NCBI RefSeq assembly: GCF_002165625.1
Contig: NZ_NGNS01000004.1
Location: forward strand, 186,001 to 250,000
Reading direction: 5' to 3'
DNA length: 64,000 nucleotides
Origin: Neiella marina
GTDB taxonomy: Bacteria > Pseudomonadota > Gammaproteobacteria > Enterobacterales > Neiellaceae
The position numbers were made by a program, and so were the translations under genes. Below the pieces are notes generated by a model, which had not been told where the DNA came from, made no database searches, and saw only the letters and a list, made by a program, of their open reading frames with translations. Below, one piece after another: positions 8,165 through 15,918 of this stretch (the first letter of the stretch is position 1; every line of letters starts with the position of its first letter).

Positions 8165-9238
8165 TTAGGCAAGTTGTCGACCTGGAATTGCGGCTGCCAT
8201 TACCTGATTTGCTTTTTCAAGCACGCTAGCGGTCGTTTTCCAATTAATGCAAGCGTCAGTGATAGAAACACCATATGCCATATCGGCAAATGGTTGCTCA
8301 CTGGATTGATTGCCTTCATTGATATGGCTTTCAAGCATAATACCAATGATCGATCGGTTGCCAGCCGTGATTTGCCCGAATACATCATCAGAAACCAACG
8401 GTTGACGCGAGTAATCCTTGTTGGAATTGCCATGGCTGCAGTCAATCATCAAGCTTGGCGTCAAACCAACTTTTTCCAACGCAGCTTCACACTCCGCAAC
8501 GGCTTGGGCATCGTAGTTTGGACCTTTTGAACCACCACGCAAAATGACGTGGCCATCTGGGTTACCTTCGGTATTAATCACTGCAACTTGGCCCATGGTG
8601 TTGATACCCAAGAAGCTGTGGCCGCTAGACGCCGATTGCAAAGCATTAATCGCGGTAGTCAAACTACCATCCGTGCCATTTTTAAATCCAACCGGCATCG
8701 ACAAACCACTGGCCATCTCGCGATGAGTTTGCGACTCCGTTGTACGAGCTCCAATCGCCGACCAAGCAAACAGTTCGGACAGATACTGTGGGCTAATCGG
8801 ATCCAACGCTTCGGTCGCCATTGGCAAGCCAAGTTCGGCAATCTGAATTAACAGCTTACGAGCTCGTTTCAAACCAAGCTCAACATCAAATGAACCATCC
8901 ATATGAGGATCATTGATATAGCCTTTCCAGCCAACTGTTGTGCGAGGCTTCTCAAAGTAAACACGCATCACTATGTAAAGCGAGTCTTGATATGCTACCT
9001 GTAAATCACGAAGGCGCTTGGCATATTCCAATGCCGCAGCTTCATCGTGAATGGAGCAAGGCCCACAGATAACTAACAAGCGAGGATCGCGATGGTGAAT
9101 GATATCAGCAATCGTGGCACGCGATGCTTTGACGGCATCTAACACTGTTTCTGATACTGGGTACTGAGCCTTCAGCTGACTTGGCGTGATCATCACGTGT
9201 TCAGACTGAATATGAATATCGTTAATTGTGTCTTTCAA
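8165..9238 (-). CDS. aroF: 3-deoxy-7-phosphoheptulonate (DAHP) synthase, AroF type
   Basis: A 357-residue class I alpha DAHP synthase. Diagnostic stretches are RDPRLLVICGPCSIHD, VMRVYFEKPRTTVGWKG, ATEALDPISPQYL, SQTHREMASGLSMPVG and MIDCSHGNSNKDY; these hold the metal and phosphoenolpyruvate ligands. It condenses PEP with erythrose-4-phosphate in the first shikimate step. The operon with tyrA and the TyrR-like boxes upstream point to the tyrosine-controlled isozyme AroF rather than AroG or AroH. The N-terminal MKDTINDIHIQSEHVMITP also resembles AroF. Confidence 0.95.
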   Translation of the reverse strand: MKDTINDIHIQSEHVMITPSQLKAQYPVSETVLDAVKASRATIADIIHHRDPRLLVICGPCSIHDEAAALEYAKRLRDLQVAYQDSLYIVMRVYFEKPRTTVGWKGYINDPHMDGSFDVELGLKRARKLLIQIAELGLPMATEALDPISPQYLSELFAWSAIGARTTESQTHREMASGLSMPVGFKNGTDGSLTTAINALQSASSGHSFLGINTMGQVAVINTEGNPDGHVILRGGSKGPNYDAQAVAECEAALEKVGLTPSLMIDCSHGNSNKDYSRQPLVSDDVFGQITAGNRSIIGIMLESHINEGNQSSEQPFADMAYGVSITDACINWKTTASVLEKANQVMAAAIPGRQLA

Positions 9239-9329
9239 AATTTACACCTTGCTGGCAAACCGCATTATTTGCCAAAATAGCCAAAAACATTGGGATGCAA
9301 GTCTATTCCAGATTGAAAAAAAATCAAGA

Positions 9330-9347
9330 TGTACAGAAAAAAATACA
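9330..9347. promoter_or_regulatory. TyrR-box-like site 1 upstream of aroF
   Basis: TGTACAGAAAAAAATACA fits the TyrR consensus TGTAAA-N6-TTTACA at 9 of 12 defined positions. It lies 92 bases upstream of the aroF start and 41 bases upstream of the divergent GGDEF/EAL gene. TyrR control of aroF-tyrA is known in enterics; here it is inferred from sequence only. Confidence 0.4.
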
Positions 9348-9349
9348 TG

Positions 9350-9367
9350 CGTAAACTATTTATTACA
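9350..9367. promoter_or_regulatory. TyrR-box-like site 2 upstream of aroF
   Basis: CGTAAACTATTTATTACA fits TGTAAA-N6-TTTACA at 10 of 12 defined positions. Its centre is 20 bases (about two helical turns) from site 1, on the same face of the DNA, as for paired TyrR boxes. Confidence 0.5.
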
Positions 9368-9387
9368 CCCAAACCGAATGCCGTAGC

Positions 9388-11373
9388 ATGTTGAAAATTG
9401 CTTCAGTGGCGCGAATTCGACGAATCAGAATCACCCTTAAGGCGCGGGCCTATAGAGCGTTTGTTAGCTTTACAGAGAACCCCAAGCGATATGGCTGGTT
9501 ATTTGCGATCTTGCTATGTACTCCGATGATATTGCTGGTATTTGACGGCTATCGGCTGCAACGAGAGCTGGCAATTACTTCAGACCAAATGCTGCAAGAG
9601 CGATTACCGGCAATTGAACGTTACAATGAAACCAAAGCTGCTCTGACTCGGTATCAGCTAATGCTGCAAACTTGGTTTTCCAATACCTCGGCAAGTAACT
9701 TAAAGCGCCTTGAGCACAGTAGAGACACTGCTAACACCTTATTTGAGCAGCTCAATGAGTCAGAACTGCTGCAACTTTGGCAGCAAACCTTACTGTTGGA
9801 ATATCAGCTACAAACCGAAGTGGTGTTAGGCGATCAAGACTCCACCACAAAGCTACAAAAAATCTCGTTCCTCGTTGGCCAATTGCACAACATTGCAGCC
9901 AATCAACAAGCCAAAATAATAAAGGCCGTTGAGGCTCAAGAGCAGCAAACACTAGCTCTACTTCAAGGGGCAAAGTCTCGCTCTTTAATGCTCGATAGCG
10001 CCATGTTAGTGCTGTTACTGCTAGCGTTCGCATTGCTTTATCGCTATCTAAAAGCAAGTAATTACTACCGCCACAAAGCTTTTCATGACCGAGTTACTGG
10101 GTTACCTAATCAATCAAAAATGTTGCTCGACCTGCACCAACGACGAACGAAAAACACCATACTTGTTGCCTTAGAGCTGAATAATCTTGAGGTCTATGTA
10201 GCAGGCCAAGGCTACGACATTATTGAGCAAATCCATCGAGCATTCTCTCAACACTTGGTCAATGTGCTCGACCAGCTGAATCTCAACTTCATCAAGGTTT
10301 ACCGCAGTGGTAAAGGGATCTACTTGCTATCTGGGCCGGTACACAACCCTGATGAAGTCGATGAACAGATCCGTCGAATCAGAGAAGCATTACACAACCC
10401 TATTCACACCAATATTGGCGAGTATCATCCGCGCTGGAATCGCGGAGCGACGATGGTAAGCCCTGCCACAACGCCTGAGCAGGCACTTGATCAACTTTAC
10501 TCGGCATTGGCTGAAGCTGGCTACAAAGGGCAGGACTCGTTGCAATTCTTCTCCAATGAGCTGCGAGACAAACGTAAGCGCCGTTGGGCTATCCAACAAG
10601 CGCTCGGTCAAGCCATTCGTGACAATCAGTTATCAATTCACTATCAGCCTCAATTTGAACTCCAAACTGGCAAGATGGTTGGTGCAGAGGCGTTACTGCG
10701 TTGGCATCAACCTGATATCGGCCAAGTATCACCTGCAGAGTTTATTCCAATTGCCGAACAAAGCGGATTGATTATTGATGTTGGTCGTTGGGTCCTCAAA
10801 ACAGCGGTACACCAGGCTGCTTTTTGGTACCACCATGGTTTCCCAACTCAAATAGCAATCAATATCTCTCCTCGGCAGTTTGAACACCCTGACTTTATCT
10901 CTGAGTTAGAACGCTTGCTAACAGAGGCTGAACTGCCTGCCAGCTTTATTGAGTTGGAGATTACCGAGGGGGTGCTGATGAAAGACGCTCAAGGTTGTTT
11001 GGCAGCATTGCACGAACTCAAGCGCATTGGCGTTAGCCTAGCCATCGATGATTTTGGCCAGGGCTATTCATCACTGAGTTACTTGCACCGTTTTCCGATT
11101 GACAAGTTAAAAATCGATCGCAGCTTTATTAATGATGTTCATCAGTCAGAGATGGATCAGGTACTCGCTCGGATCATTATTGAGTTGGGCCGCCAGCTCG
11201 AGTTGCAAATCATTGCCGAGGGTGTAGAGCTCGAACAGCAAGCTCAGTGGCTAACTGACAATGGCTGCCATTTGGCTCAGGGCTATTTAATGGGGAAACC
11301 GATGAACAGCGGCGATTTACACGGTTTGTTGCTCAATCAGAAGCCGCAGTTAGTAGGGCAAGAGCCTGATTAG
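9388..11373 (+). CDS. Membrane protein with degenerate GGDEF and intact EAL domain
   Basis: A 661-residue protein with a membrane segment at ~36-53, a ~145-residue periplasmic helical region, a second membrane segment at ~200-217, then GGDEF (~230-385) and EAL (~400-650) domains. The GGDEF active site reads YRSGKGIYLLSG instead of GGDEF, so no cyclase activity is expected. The EAL domain keeps AEALLRW, NISPRQF, ELEITEG, DDFGQGYSSLSYL and AEGVEL, which carry the metal and catalytic residues, so it should be a c-di-GMP phosphodiesterase controlled by a periplasmic signal. It is transcribed alone, divergent from aroF, and ends at a shared terminator facing rplS. Confidence 0.92.
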   Translation: MLKIASVARIRRIRITLKARAYRAFVSFTENPKRYGWLFAILLCTPMILLVFDGYRLQRELAITSDQMLQERLPAIERYNETKAALTRYQLMLQTWFSNTSASNLKRLEHSRDTANTLFEQLNESELLQLWQQTLLLEYQLQTEVVLGDQDSTTKLQKISFLVGQLHNIAANQQAKIIKAVEAQEQQTLALLQGAKSRSLMLDSAMLVLLLLAFALLYRYLKASNYYRHKAFHDRVTGLPNQSKMLLDLHQRRTKNTILVALELNNLEVYVAGQGYDIIEQIHRAFSQHLVNVLDQLNLNFIKVYRSGKGIYLLSGPVHNPDEVDEQIRRIREALHNPIHTNIGEYHPRWNRGATMVSPATTPEQALDQLYSALAEAGYKGQDSLQFFSNELRDKRKRRWAIQQALGQAIRDNQLSIHYQPQFELQTGKMVGAEALLRWHQPDIGQVSPAEFIPIAEQSGLIIDVGRWVLKTAVHQAAFWYHHGFPTQIAINISPRQFEHPDFISELERLLTEAELPASFIELEITEGVLMKDAQGCLAALHELKRIGVSLAIDDFGQGYSSLSYLHRFPIDKLKIDRSFINDVHQSEMDQVLARIIIELGRQLELQIIAEGVELEQQAQWLTDNGCHLAQGYLMGKPMNSGDLHGLLLNQKPQLVGQEPD

Positions 11374-11391
11374 AGTGCCACCACAGAAAAT

Positions 11392-11419
11392 AAAAAAGCC
11401 CGCGAATGCGGGCTTTTTT
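11392..11419. terminator. Bidirectional rho-independent terminator between the EAL gene and rplS
   Basis: AAAAAAGCCCGC, loop GAAT and GCGGGCTTTTTT form a perfect 12-bp stem with A and T runs on the two sides, so it can end transcripts arriving from either direction. Confidence 0.93.
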
Positions 11420-11459
11420 ATGCTTGGTACTGGAACCGGAAACCGAATTAAAAATGGGT

Positions 11460-11807
11460 TTAGTTAAGCTTTTCTTTAATACGTGCAGACTTACCTGAAC
11501 GCTCACGCAGGTAGTACAGCTTAGCACGACGAACTGCACCGCGGCGTTTCACTTCGATGCTGTCAATCAGTGGGCTGTGAGTCTGGAAAGTACGCTCAAC
11601 ACCTTCGCCATTAGAGATCTTGCGAACGATAAATGCAGAGTGAAGACCACGGTTACGCTTAGAGATAACCACACCTTCGAACGCCTGCAGACGCTCGCGG
11701 TTGCCTTCTTTTACTTTAACTTGTACGACAACTGTGTCACCTGGACCAAAGGCAGGCACATCAGTTTTCATTTGCTCTTCTTCGAGCTGCTTGATGATAT
11801 TGCTCAT
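11460..11807 (-). CDS. rplS: 50S ribosomal protein L19
   Basis: A 115-residue protein of typical L19 length: [40 protein letters not shown] and the basic C-terminal [21 protein letters not shown]19 sits at the 30S-50S interface. It is the last gene of the rpsP-rimM-trmD-rplS operon, 26 bases after trmD, and is followed by a strong terminator at 11392-11419. Confidence 0.99.
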   Translation of the reverse strand: MSNIIKQLEEEQMKTDVPAFGPGDTVVVQVKVKEGNRERLQAFEGVVISKRNRGLHSAFIVRKISNGEGVERTFQTHSPLIDSIEVKRRGAVRRAKLYYLRERSGKSARIKEKLN

Positions 11808-11833
11808 AATATTTCCACCCTAGGTAACTGAAA

Positions 11834-12571
11834 CTAAGCTTTCTCGTCGAGATAAGCGGCAAGCAACTTGGCTTGCTCGTCAGTCAGAGCTAGACCTTCA
11901 ATTAAGTCGGGTCGTCTTTCAAAAGTCCGGATTAAAGACTGCTGAAGTCGCCACCGACGAATATGTTCATGATTGCCACTCAGTAACACTGAGGGCACGT
12001 TTTTCCCGTCTAATACTTCAGGCCGCGTATAATGCGGGCAATCCAATAAGCCTTCGGTAAATGAATCCTGTTCAGCCGATGCCTGTTTGCCCAACACTCC
12101 CGGAACAAACCGAGCGACTGAATCAATCAGGGTCATGGCTGGCAGTTCACCACCACTTAAGACGTAATCACCAATCGACCATTCTTCATCAATTTCCGCC
12201 TCAATGACGCGTTCATCAATGCCTTCATAGCGACCGGCAACCAGAATCAGTTTGTCGTTTTGAGCGAGCTCAGAAACGCCTTGCTGATCCAACTTACGCC
12301 CTTGCGGTGACAAATACACCACCTTGGCTCCCTCGCCTGCCGCTGCTTTCGCAGCATGAATGGCATCACGAAGAGGTTGCACCATCATTAACATGCCAGG
12401 ACCACCGCCATAAGGCCTGTCGTCCACCGTTTGATGTTTGTCGTGAGTGAAATCGCGAGGATTCCAGCAATGAAACTCAATGAGACCATTGCGGACTGCT
12501 CGGCCAGTCACGCCATATTCAGTGATGCTCCGGAACATTTCCGGAAACAAACTAATGACACCAAACCACAT
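11834..12571 (-). CDS. trmD: tRNA (guanine-N1-)-methyltransferase
   Basis: I start at ATG 12571 because the family N-terminus is [13 protein letters not shown]; the longer frame upstream only overlaps rimM. The 245-residue SPOUT methyltransferase makes m1G37 in tRNAs and so prevents frameshifting. Characteristic stretches are [35 protein letters not shown], the knot segment [15 protein letters not shown], and HYTRPE. The third gene of the ribosomal operon, it begins 14 bases after rimM ends. Confidence 0.98.
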   Translation of the reverse strand: MWFGVISLFPEMFRSITEYGVTGRAVRNGLIEFHCWNPRDFTHDKHQTVDDRPYGGGPGMLMMVQPLRDAIHAAKAAAGEGAKVVYLSPQGRKLDQQGVSELAQNDKLILVAGRYEGIDERVIEAEIDEEWSIGDYVLSGGELPAMTLIDSVARFVPGVLGKQASAEQDSFTEGLLDCPHYTRPEVLDGKNVPSVLLSGNHEHIRRWRLQQSLIRTFERRPDLIEGLALTDEQAKLLAAYLDEKA

Positions 12572-12585
12572 GCTTACTTGCCTGA

Positions 12586-13107
12586 CTAAAAGCCAGGGTC
12601 CCAATCCACGGTAATCTTTTTCTCGGCAATATTAATGTCGAGAACGAACTGACCGTCGATATACGGGATTAATCGTTCTGTTTGACCAAAGCCATCGTTT
12701 GGATTTGCTTTCACCCGCAGCACATCGGCTGAGCCGGTTTCCAACAAACCTTCGACTTTACCCAAGTTGTAACCTTTGTCCGTCACTACTTCGCAACCGA
12801 TTAGGTCACGCCAGTAAAACTCGTCTTCGAGTTCTGGCAAAGCAGACTCATCTACCGCGATGGTAGCGTTCGTCAGGCGCTCTGCTTGTGTACGGTCGTC
12901 AATGCCATCAAACTTTGCCACTAGCCCTTTATTGTGCCAGCGCCAAGCTTCAATGGTCACTTCCTGCCAGTTACTACCCTTTTGGATATACCAAGGGGCG
13001 TAATCGAAAATGCCTTCAGTCGCATCGGTCGCAGAGTGGACTTTAACCCAACCCTTGATGCCGTAGGGCGTACCAATTTTCCCTACAACAATCTTTTCAG
13101 CGGACAT
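12586..13107 (-). CDS. rimM: Ribosome maturation factor RimM (16S rRNA processing)
   Basis: The ATG at 13107 follows a GGAG at the proper distance and is preferred to the GTG two codons upstream. The 173-residue protein has the N-terminal RimM barrel ([20 protein letters not shown]) and the C-terminal PRC-type barrel ([20 protein letters not shown] through ITVDWDPGF). RimM binds the 30S head and helps late assembly around S19. It is the second gene of the rpsP operon. Confidence 0.97.
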   Translation of the reverse strand: MSAEKIVVGKIGTPYGIKGWVKVHSATDATEGIFDYAPWYIQKGSNWQEVTIEAWRWHNKGLVAKFDGIDDRTQAERLTNATIAVDESALPELEDEFYWRDLIGCEVVTDKGYNLGKVEGLLETGSADVLRVKANPNDGFGQTERLIPYIDGQFVLDINIAEKKITVDWDPGF

Positions 13108-13122
13108 TCCCACTCCAGAACC

Positions 13123-13374
13123 TTATGCTTGAGCTTTTTTCAGCTCTTTAACCAACTGAGCTACGCGGTCAGATGTTTGCGCACCTAAACCTACCCAGTG
13201 ATCAACGCGGTCCAGATCCAGACGCAAGCGCTCAGCGTTACCACGAGCAACAGGGTTGAAGAAACCCAATTTTTCGATGAAACGACCGTCACGTGCACGA
13301 CGAGAGTCTGCAACTACGATTTGATAAAACGGAGTTTTTTTAGCTCCGCCACGTTGTAAACGAATGGTTACCAT
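13123..13374 (-). CDS. rpsP: 30S ribosomal protein S16
   Basis: An 83-residue protein of standard length beginning [20 protein letters not shown], with [17 protein letters not shown] and [19 protein letters not shown]16 is a primary assembly protein of the 30S subunit. It is the first gene of the rpsP-rimM-trmD-rplS operon; a promoter with a GC-rich downstream stretch is visible ~85-110 bases upstream. Confidence 0.99.
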   Translation of the reverse strand: MVTIRLQRGGAKKTPFYQIVVADSRRARDGRFIEKLGFFNPVARGNAERLRLDLDRVDHWVGLGAQTSDRVAQLVKELKKAQA

Positions 13375-13458
13375 ACCGTCCTCTATCTCTATAAATAGGG
13401 GTTTGCGGTTCCAGTGTTCCCCACAAGAAACTTGCGCCCCCTGCGGGAAAGCGGACGG

Positions 13459-13486
13459 ATCTTACTAGAAACTGGTTAGAATGCAA
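13459..13486 (-). promoter_or_regulatory. Likely promoter of the rpsP operon
   Basis: On the minus strand, TTGCAT (plus 13481-13486) and TAAGAT (plus 13459-13464) are separated by 16 bases and followed by a GC-rich stretch typical of stringently controlled promoters. The same TTGCATTCTAACnnGTTTC core occurs in front of the DUF2960 gene at 23565-23592. Confidence 0.55.
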
Positions 13487-13546
13487 GCAAAAGCCCGGAA
13501 AAATAACGATCGCTGTAGGTCGGCTAAGCGATTGATTCTATCAGGG

Positions 13547-14701
13547 CTAACCTTCTGTTTGAGGCTGCAGCTGCGGTGATGCAGAAATGGAAGCGAACGG
13601 CCCTGCGAAGGCAAAATGGCGCAAGATCTTAGTCACCTCATCGATGCGGCGCTCAAAACTTGCTTTGCTGGCCCGTTCATGAGGCGTATGGTCACCATCA
13701 CCAAAAGGACCAAAGCCATCGAGCGTAGGCACCCCAACCGAAGCAACAATATTGGCATCACTAACCCCTCCGCGCTGCTCAGTTGGCAACGAATAGCCCA
13801 GTATCGACTCGATACGCGTCAATAACTGCGCTTGCGCCGCTGTTGGTTGCATGACATCGCGTTGAATTCCCCCAGACAACCGCACTTTAACGCCCTCAAC
13901 TTGAGGATGGGCAACTAAATGATTCAACTCAGTCAGCACTCGGTCGCGTTCAGCGGCTTGGGTATAGCGAACTTCGACCAACAGCTCAGCTTTAGGCGAC
14001 ACCGTATTTGCTCCGATACCGCCATTGATTTTACCAACATTGACCGTGGTCCCTTGCTCCAGGTCGGTCAGTTGATGCAGCGCTACTGTCATGTGGGCAG
14101 CGGCAAGATTGGCGTTACAGCCATCGGCATAGTGATTACCTGCATGGGCGCCTTTGCCCGCAAGGTAAATTTTAAAGGTGCCAACCCCTTTGCGACCAAC
14201 CACCACTTCATGATTGATTCCGGCAGCCTCAAAAACTAAACAGGCACCATAACCTTTTGCCACCTCCGCGGTCAGATATTTACTATCATCACTACCGGTT
14301 TCCTCATCGCTGACCAACAGCATATCAATATGGCGAATTGCGCCGAACTCGGCGTGCAAACGTCGCAATGCGCACAAAGCCACATAATTGCCACCTTTCA
14401 TGTCGCAGACGCCCGGCCCATATATCCACTCGTCGTCTTGGCGAAAATCGGTAAAGCTATTGACTGGAAACACGGTATCAAGATGGCCCAGTAGCAACAA
14501 TCGATTGTTCTTTGCTGTCGAGTCGACGTCCTGACTTAAAAATTTAATATGATTTCCTATCGATTGCCGGGCAATCACTTCTACCTTAAAACCTAGATCG
14601 GCCATCCATGCCGAGAAAATACGACCATTTTCATCCACCCCAGATTTGTTTCTAGTGTGGGAATTGAGTTCGATTATTGAAGCTAACTCTTTGAAATTCA
14701 T
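13547..14701 (-). CDS. M20 family metallopeptidase, glutamate carboxypeptidase (CPG2)-like
   Basis: The ATG at 14701 has AAAGG seven bases upstream. The 384-residue cytoplasmic protein has the M20 metal ligands H73 and D75 in LLGHLDTVFP, D100 in CDMKGGN, E133/E134 in VSDEETGSDD and a late histidine in GDGDHTPHERA. A dimerisation domain with AGKGAHAGNHYADGCNAN is inserted. M20A/CPG2-type enzymes release C-terminal glutamate or similar residues from peptides or folate-like amides. It is divergent (~250 bases) from the ATP-grasp ligase pair and M14 carboxypeptidase, which suggests a shared substrate. It lacks a signal peptide, unlike secreted CPG2. Substrate is inferred, not seen. Confidence 0.88.
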   Translation of the reverse strand: MNFKELASIIELNSHTRNKSGVDENGRIFSAWMADLGFKVEVIARQSIGNHIKFLSQDVDSTAKNNRLLLLGHLDTVFPVNSFTDFRQDDEWIYGPGVCDMKGGNYVALCALRRLHAEFGAIRHIDMLLVSDEETGSDDSKYLTAEVAKGYGACLVFEAAGINHEVVVGRKGVGTFKIYLAGKGAHAGNHYADGCNANLAAAHMTVALHQLTDLEQGTTVNVGKINGGIGANTVSPKAELLVEVRYTQAAERDRVLTELNHLVAHPQVEGVKVRLSGGIQRDVMQPTAAQAQLLTRIESILGYSLPTEQRGGVSDANIVASVGVPTLDGFGPFGDGDHTPHERASKASFERRIDEVTKILRHFAFAGPFASISASPQLQPQTEG

Positions 14702-14955
14702 CAATTCGCCTTTCGCAAGATGGTGTACCTATGGCCTATTTGGCCAACACTCCAGCAATCTTGCTTGCGAAATGTGACGCTTTGATAACAGTAAACACTT
14801 ACTAACACCTCATAAATCCGTCATAAAACAGACCAATTTCTGAAGCATTAATCGTTTAAAAAGTCGCCGACGACAAAAACTAAAGTAACCATTTTTCATC
14901 GCTACAGCGTGCTGCCACCGATTCGCCGTAGCTACTCATTGTAGGAATCATCACG
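14702..14955. other. Divergent intergenic region of the ligase/peptidase cluster
   Basis: These 254 bases separate the M20 and first ATP-grasp genes. They hold a perfect inverted repeat, TGGCCTATTTGGCCA at 14732-14746, about 30 bases upstream of the M20 start, which could be an operator. No RNA gene or convincing precursor-peptide frame is visible; a 24-codon frame at 14731-14805 has no Shine-Dalgarno. Confidence 0.4.
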
Positions 14956-15918
14956 ATGGCAAAGCATCAGGTTGGATTTTGGCTTTACGAAAATGGCGGT
15001 GGGTTAGCCATTCAGGACAAATTTACTAAGCAACTTTTGGAGCGAGACATTGAGGTCGTTGAAGATTTGAATCTTCGCGCAGCAAGTGCTTCTGGCGGCT
15101 CAATTGTGTGTCACGGCTTAAAAATGGAAGAGTTGTCATTGTATTTTTCCTATAACGCAGGACAACAAACTCAGTATCAGGTTTACCTTTACGAAATGCT
15201 CGATCGACTGATTCCAGTGATCAATAACTTCAGCGCATTCGCGCTTACTGAAGACAAATTTAAAACCACTCATCTACTGCGCCAACACGGCATCAACACC
15301 CCAGACTATCGCCTATGTCATCGCAATGATCTCGATAGCCTGCGCCACGCCATGCGCGATTGGGGCGGCAGAGCGGTATACAAACCGACCGATGGTTGGG
15401 GTGGTATAGGCATCGTTCGGCTGGAAAATGAAGCGTCATTGGATATGTTGCAGCCATTTTTGCAGCAACTCGATGTGCCACATTTTTACGTCGAACGTTA
15501 CATCAATAACGACAATACCGACTATCGAATTGATGTCGTTGATGGTCAATATGTTGGCTGCTATGGCCGTAAAGCTCCCAAAGACCATTGGAAAACCAAT
15601 ATCACCAGCGGTGGTCAAGTGATTCGCCGAGAGCCTAATGATGAAGTGGTCAACTTGGCACTTAAAGCCGCGGCGGCGACCGGCTTGGAGATCGCTGGCG
15701 TTGATTTGCTCTATGACCGCGAACGTGAAGAGTACGTGGTATTAGAAGTAAACGGCATACCGGCATTTGCGACACCAGAACAAGAAGCTGCCGGCCTCAA
15801 CTTCAATGACCGCAAAATCGAGCTAATTGTCGAGCTCATCGATCGCTTGGTTCATGATCCAATCTACCGTCGCCAACATCAACGCGCTACCGCCAAATAC
15901 GAGTATCATTATGCCTGA
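14956..15918 (+). CDS. RimK-like ATP-grasp ligase (first of pair)
   Basis: The ATG at 14956 has AGGA nine bases upstream. The 320-residue protein has a ~100-residue pre-ATP domain and a RimK-type ATP-grasp fold: K143 and the Gly-rich loop in YKPTDGWGGIGIV, the adenine-binding FYVERYI, DYRIDVVDGQYVGCYGRKA and the Mg ligands in VVLEVNGIPAF (E-V-N near 274-276). These are complete, so it should form acyl-phosphates and ligate an amine, as RimK-like enzymes do for peptide or amino-acid addition. Its stop overlaps the start of the second ligase by 8 bases, implying translational coupling and perhaps a complex. Substrates are unknown. Confidence 0.88.
   Translation: MAKHQVGFWLYENGGGLAIQDKFTKQLLERDIEVVEDLNLRAASASGGSIVCHGLKMEELSLYFSYNAGQQTQYQVYLYEMLDRLIPVINNFSAFALTEDKFKTTHLLRQHGINTPDYRLCHRNDLDSLRHAMRDWGGRAVYKPTDGWGGIGIVRLENEASLDMLQPFLQQLDVPHFYVERYINNDNTDYRIDVVDGQYVGCYGRKAPKDHWKTNITSGGQVIRREPNDEVVNLALKAAAATGLEIAGVDLLYDREREEYVVLEVNGIPAFATPEQEAAGLNFNDRKIELIVELIDRLVHDPIYRRQHQRATAKYEYHYA

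Noticed and set aside
14731-14805. 24-codon frame as a possible precursor peptide for the ATP-grasp ligases
   Set aside because: No ribosome binding site, no core/leader features and no sign of conservation; kept only as a note.
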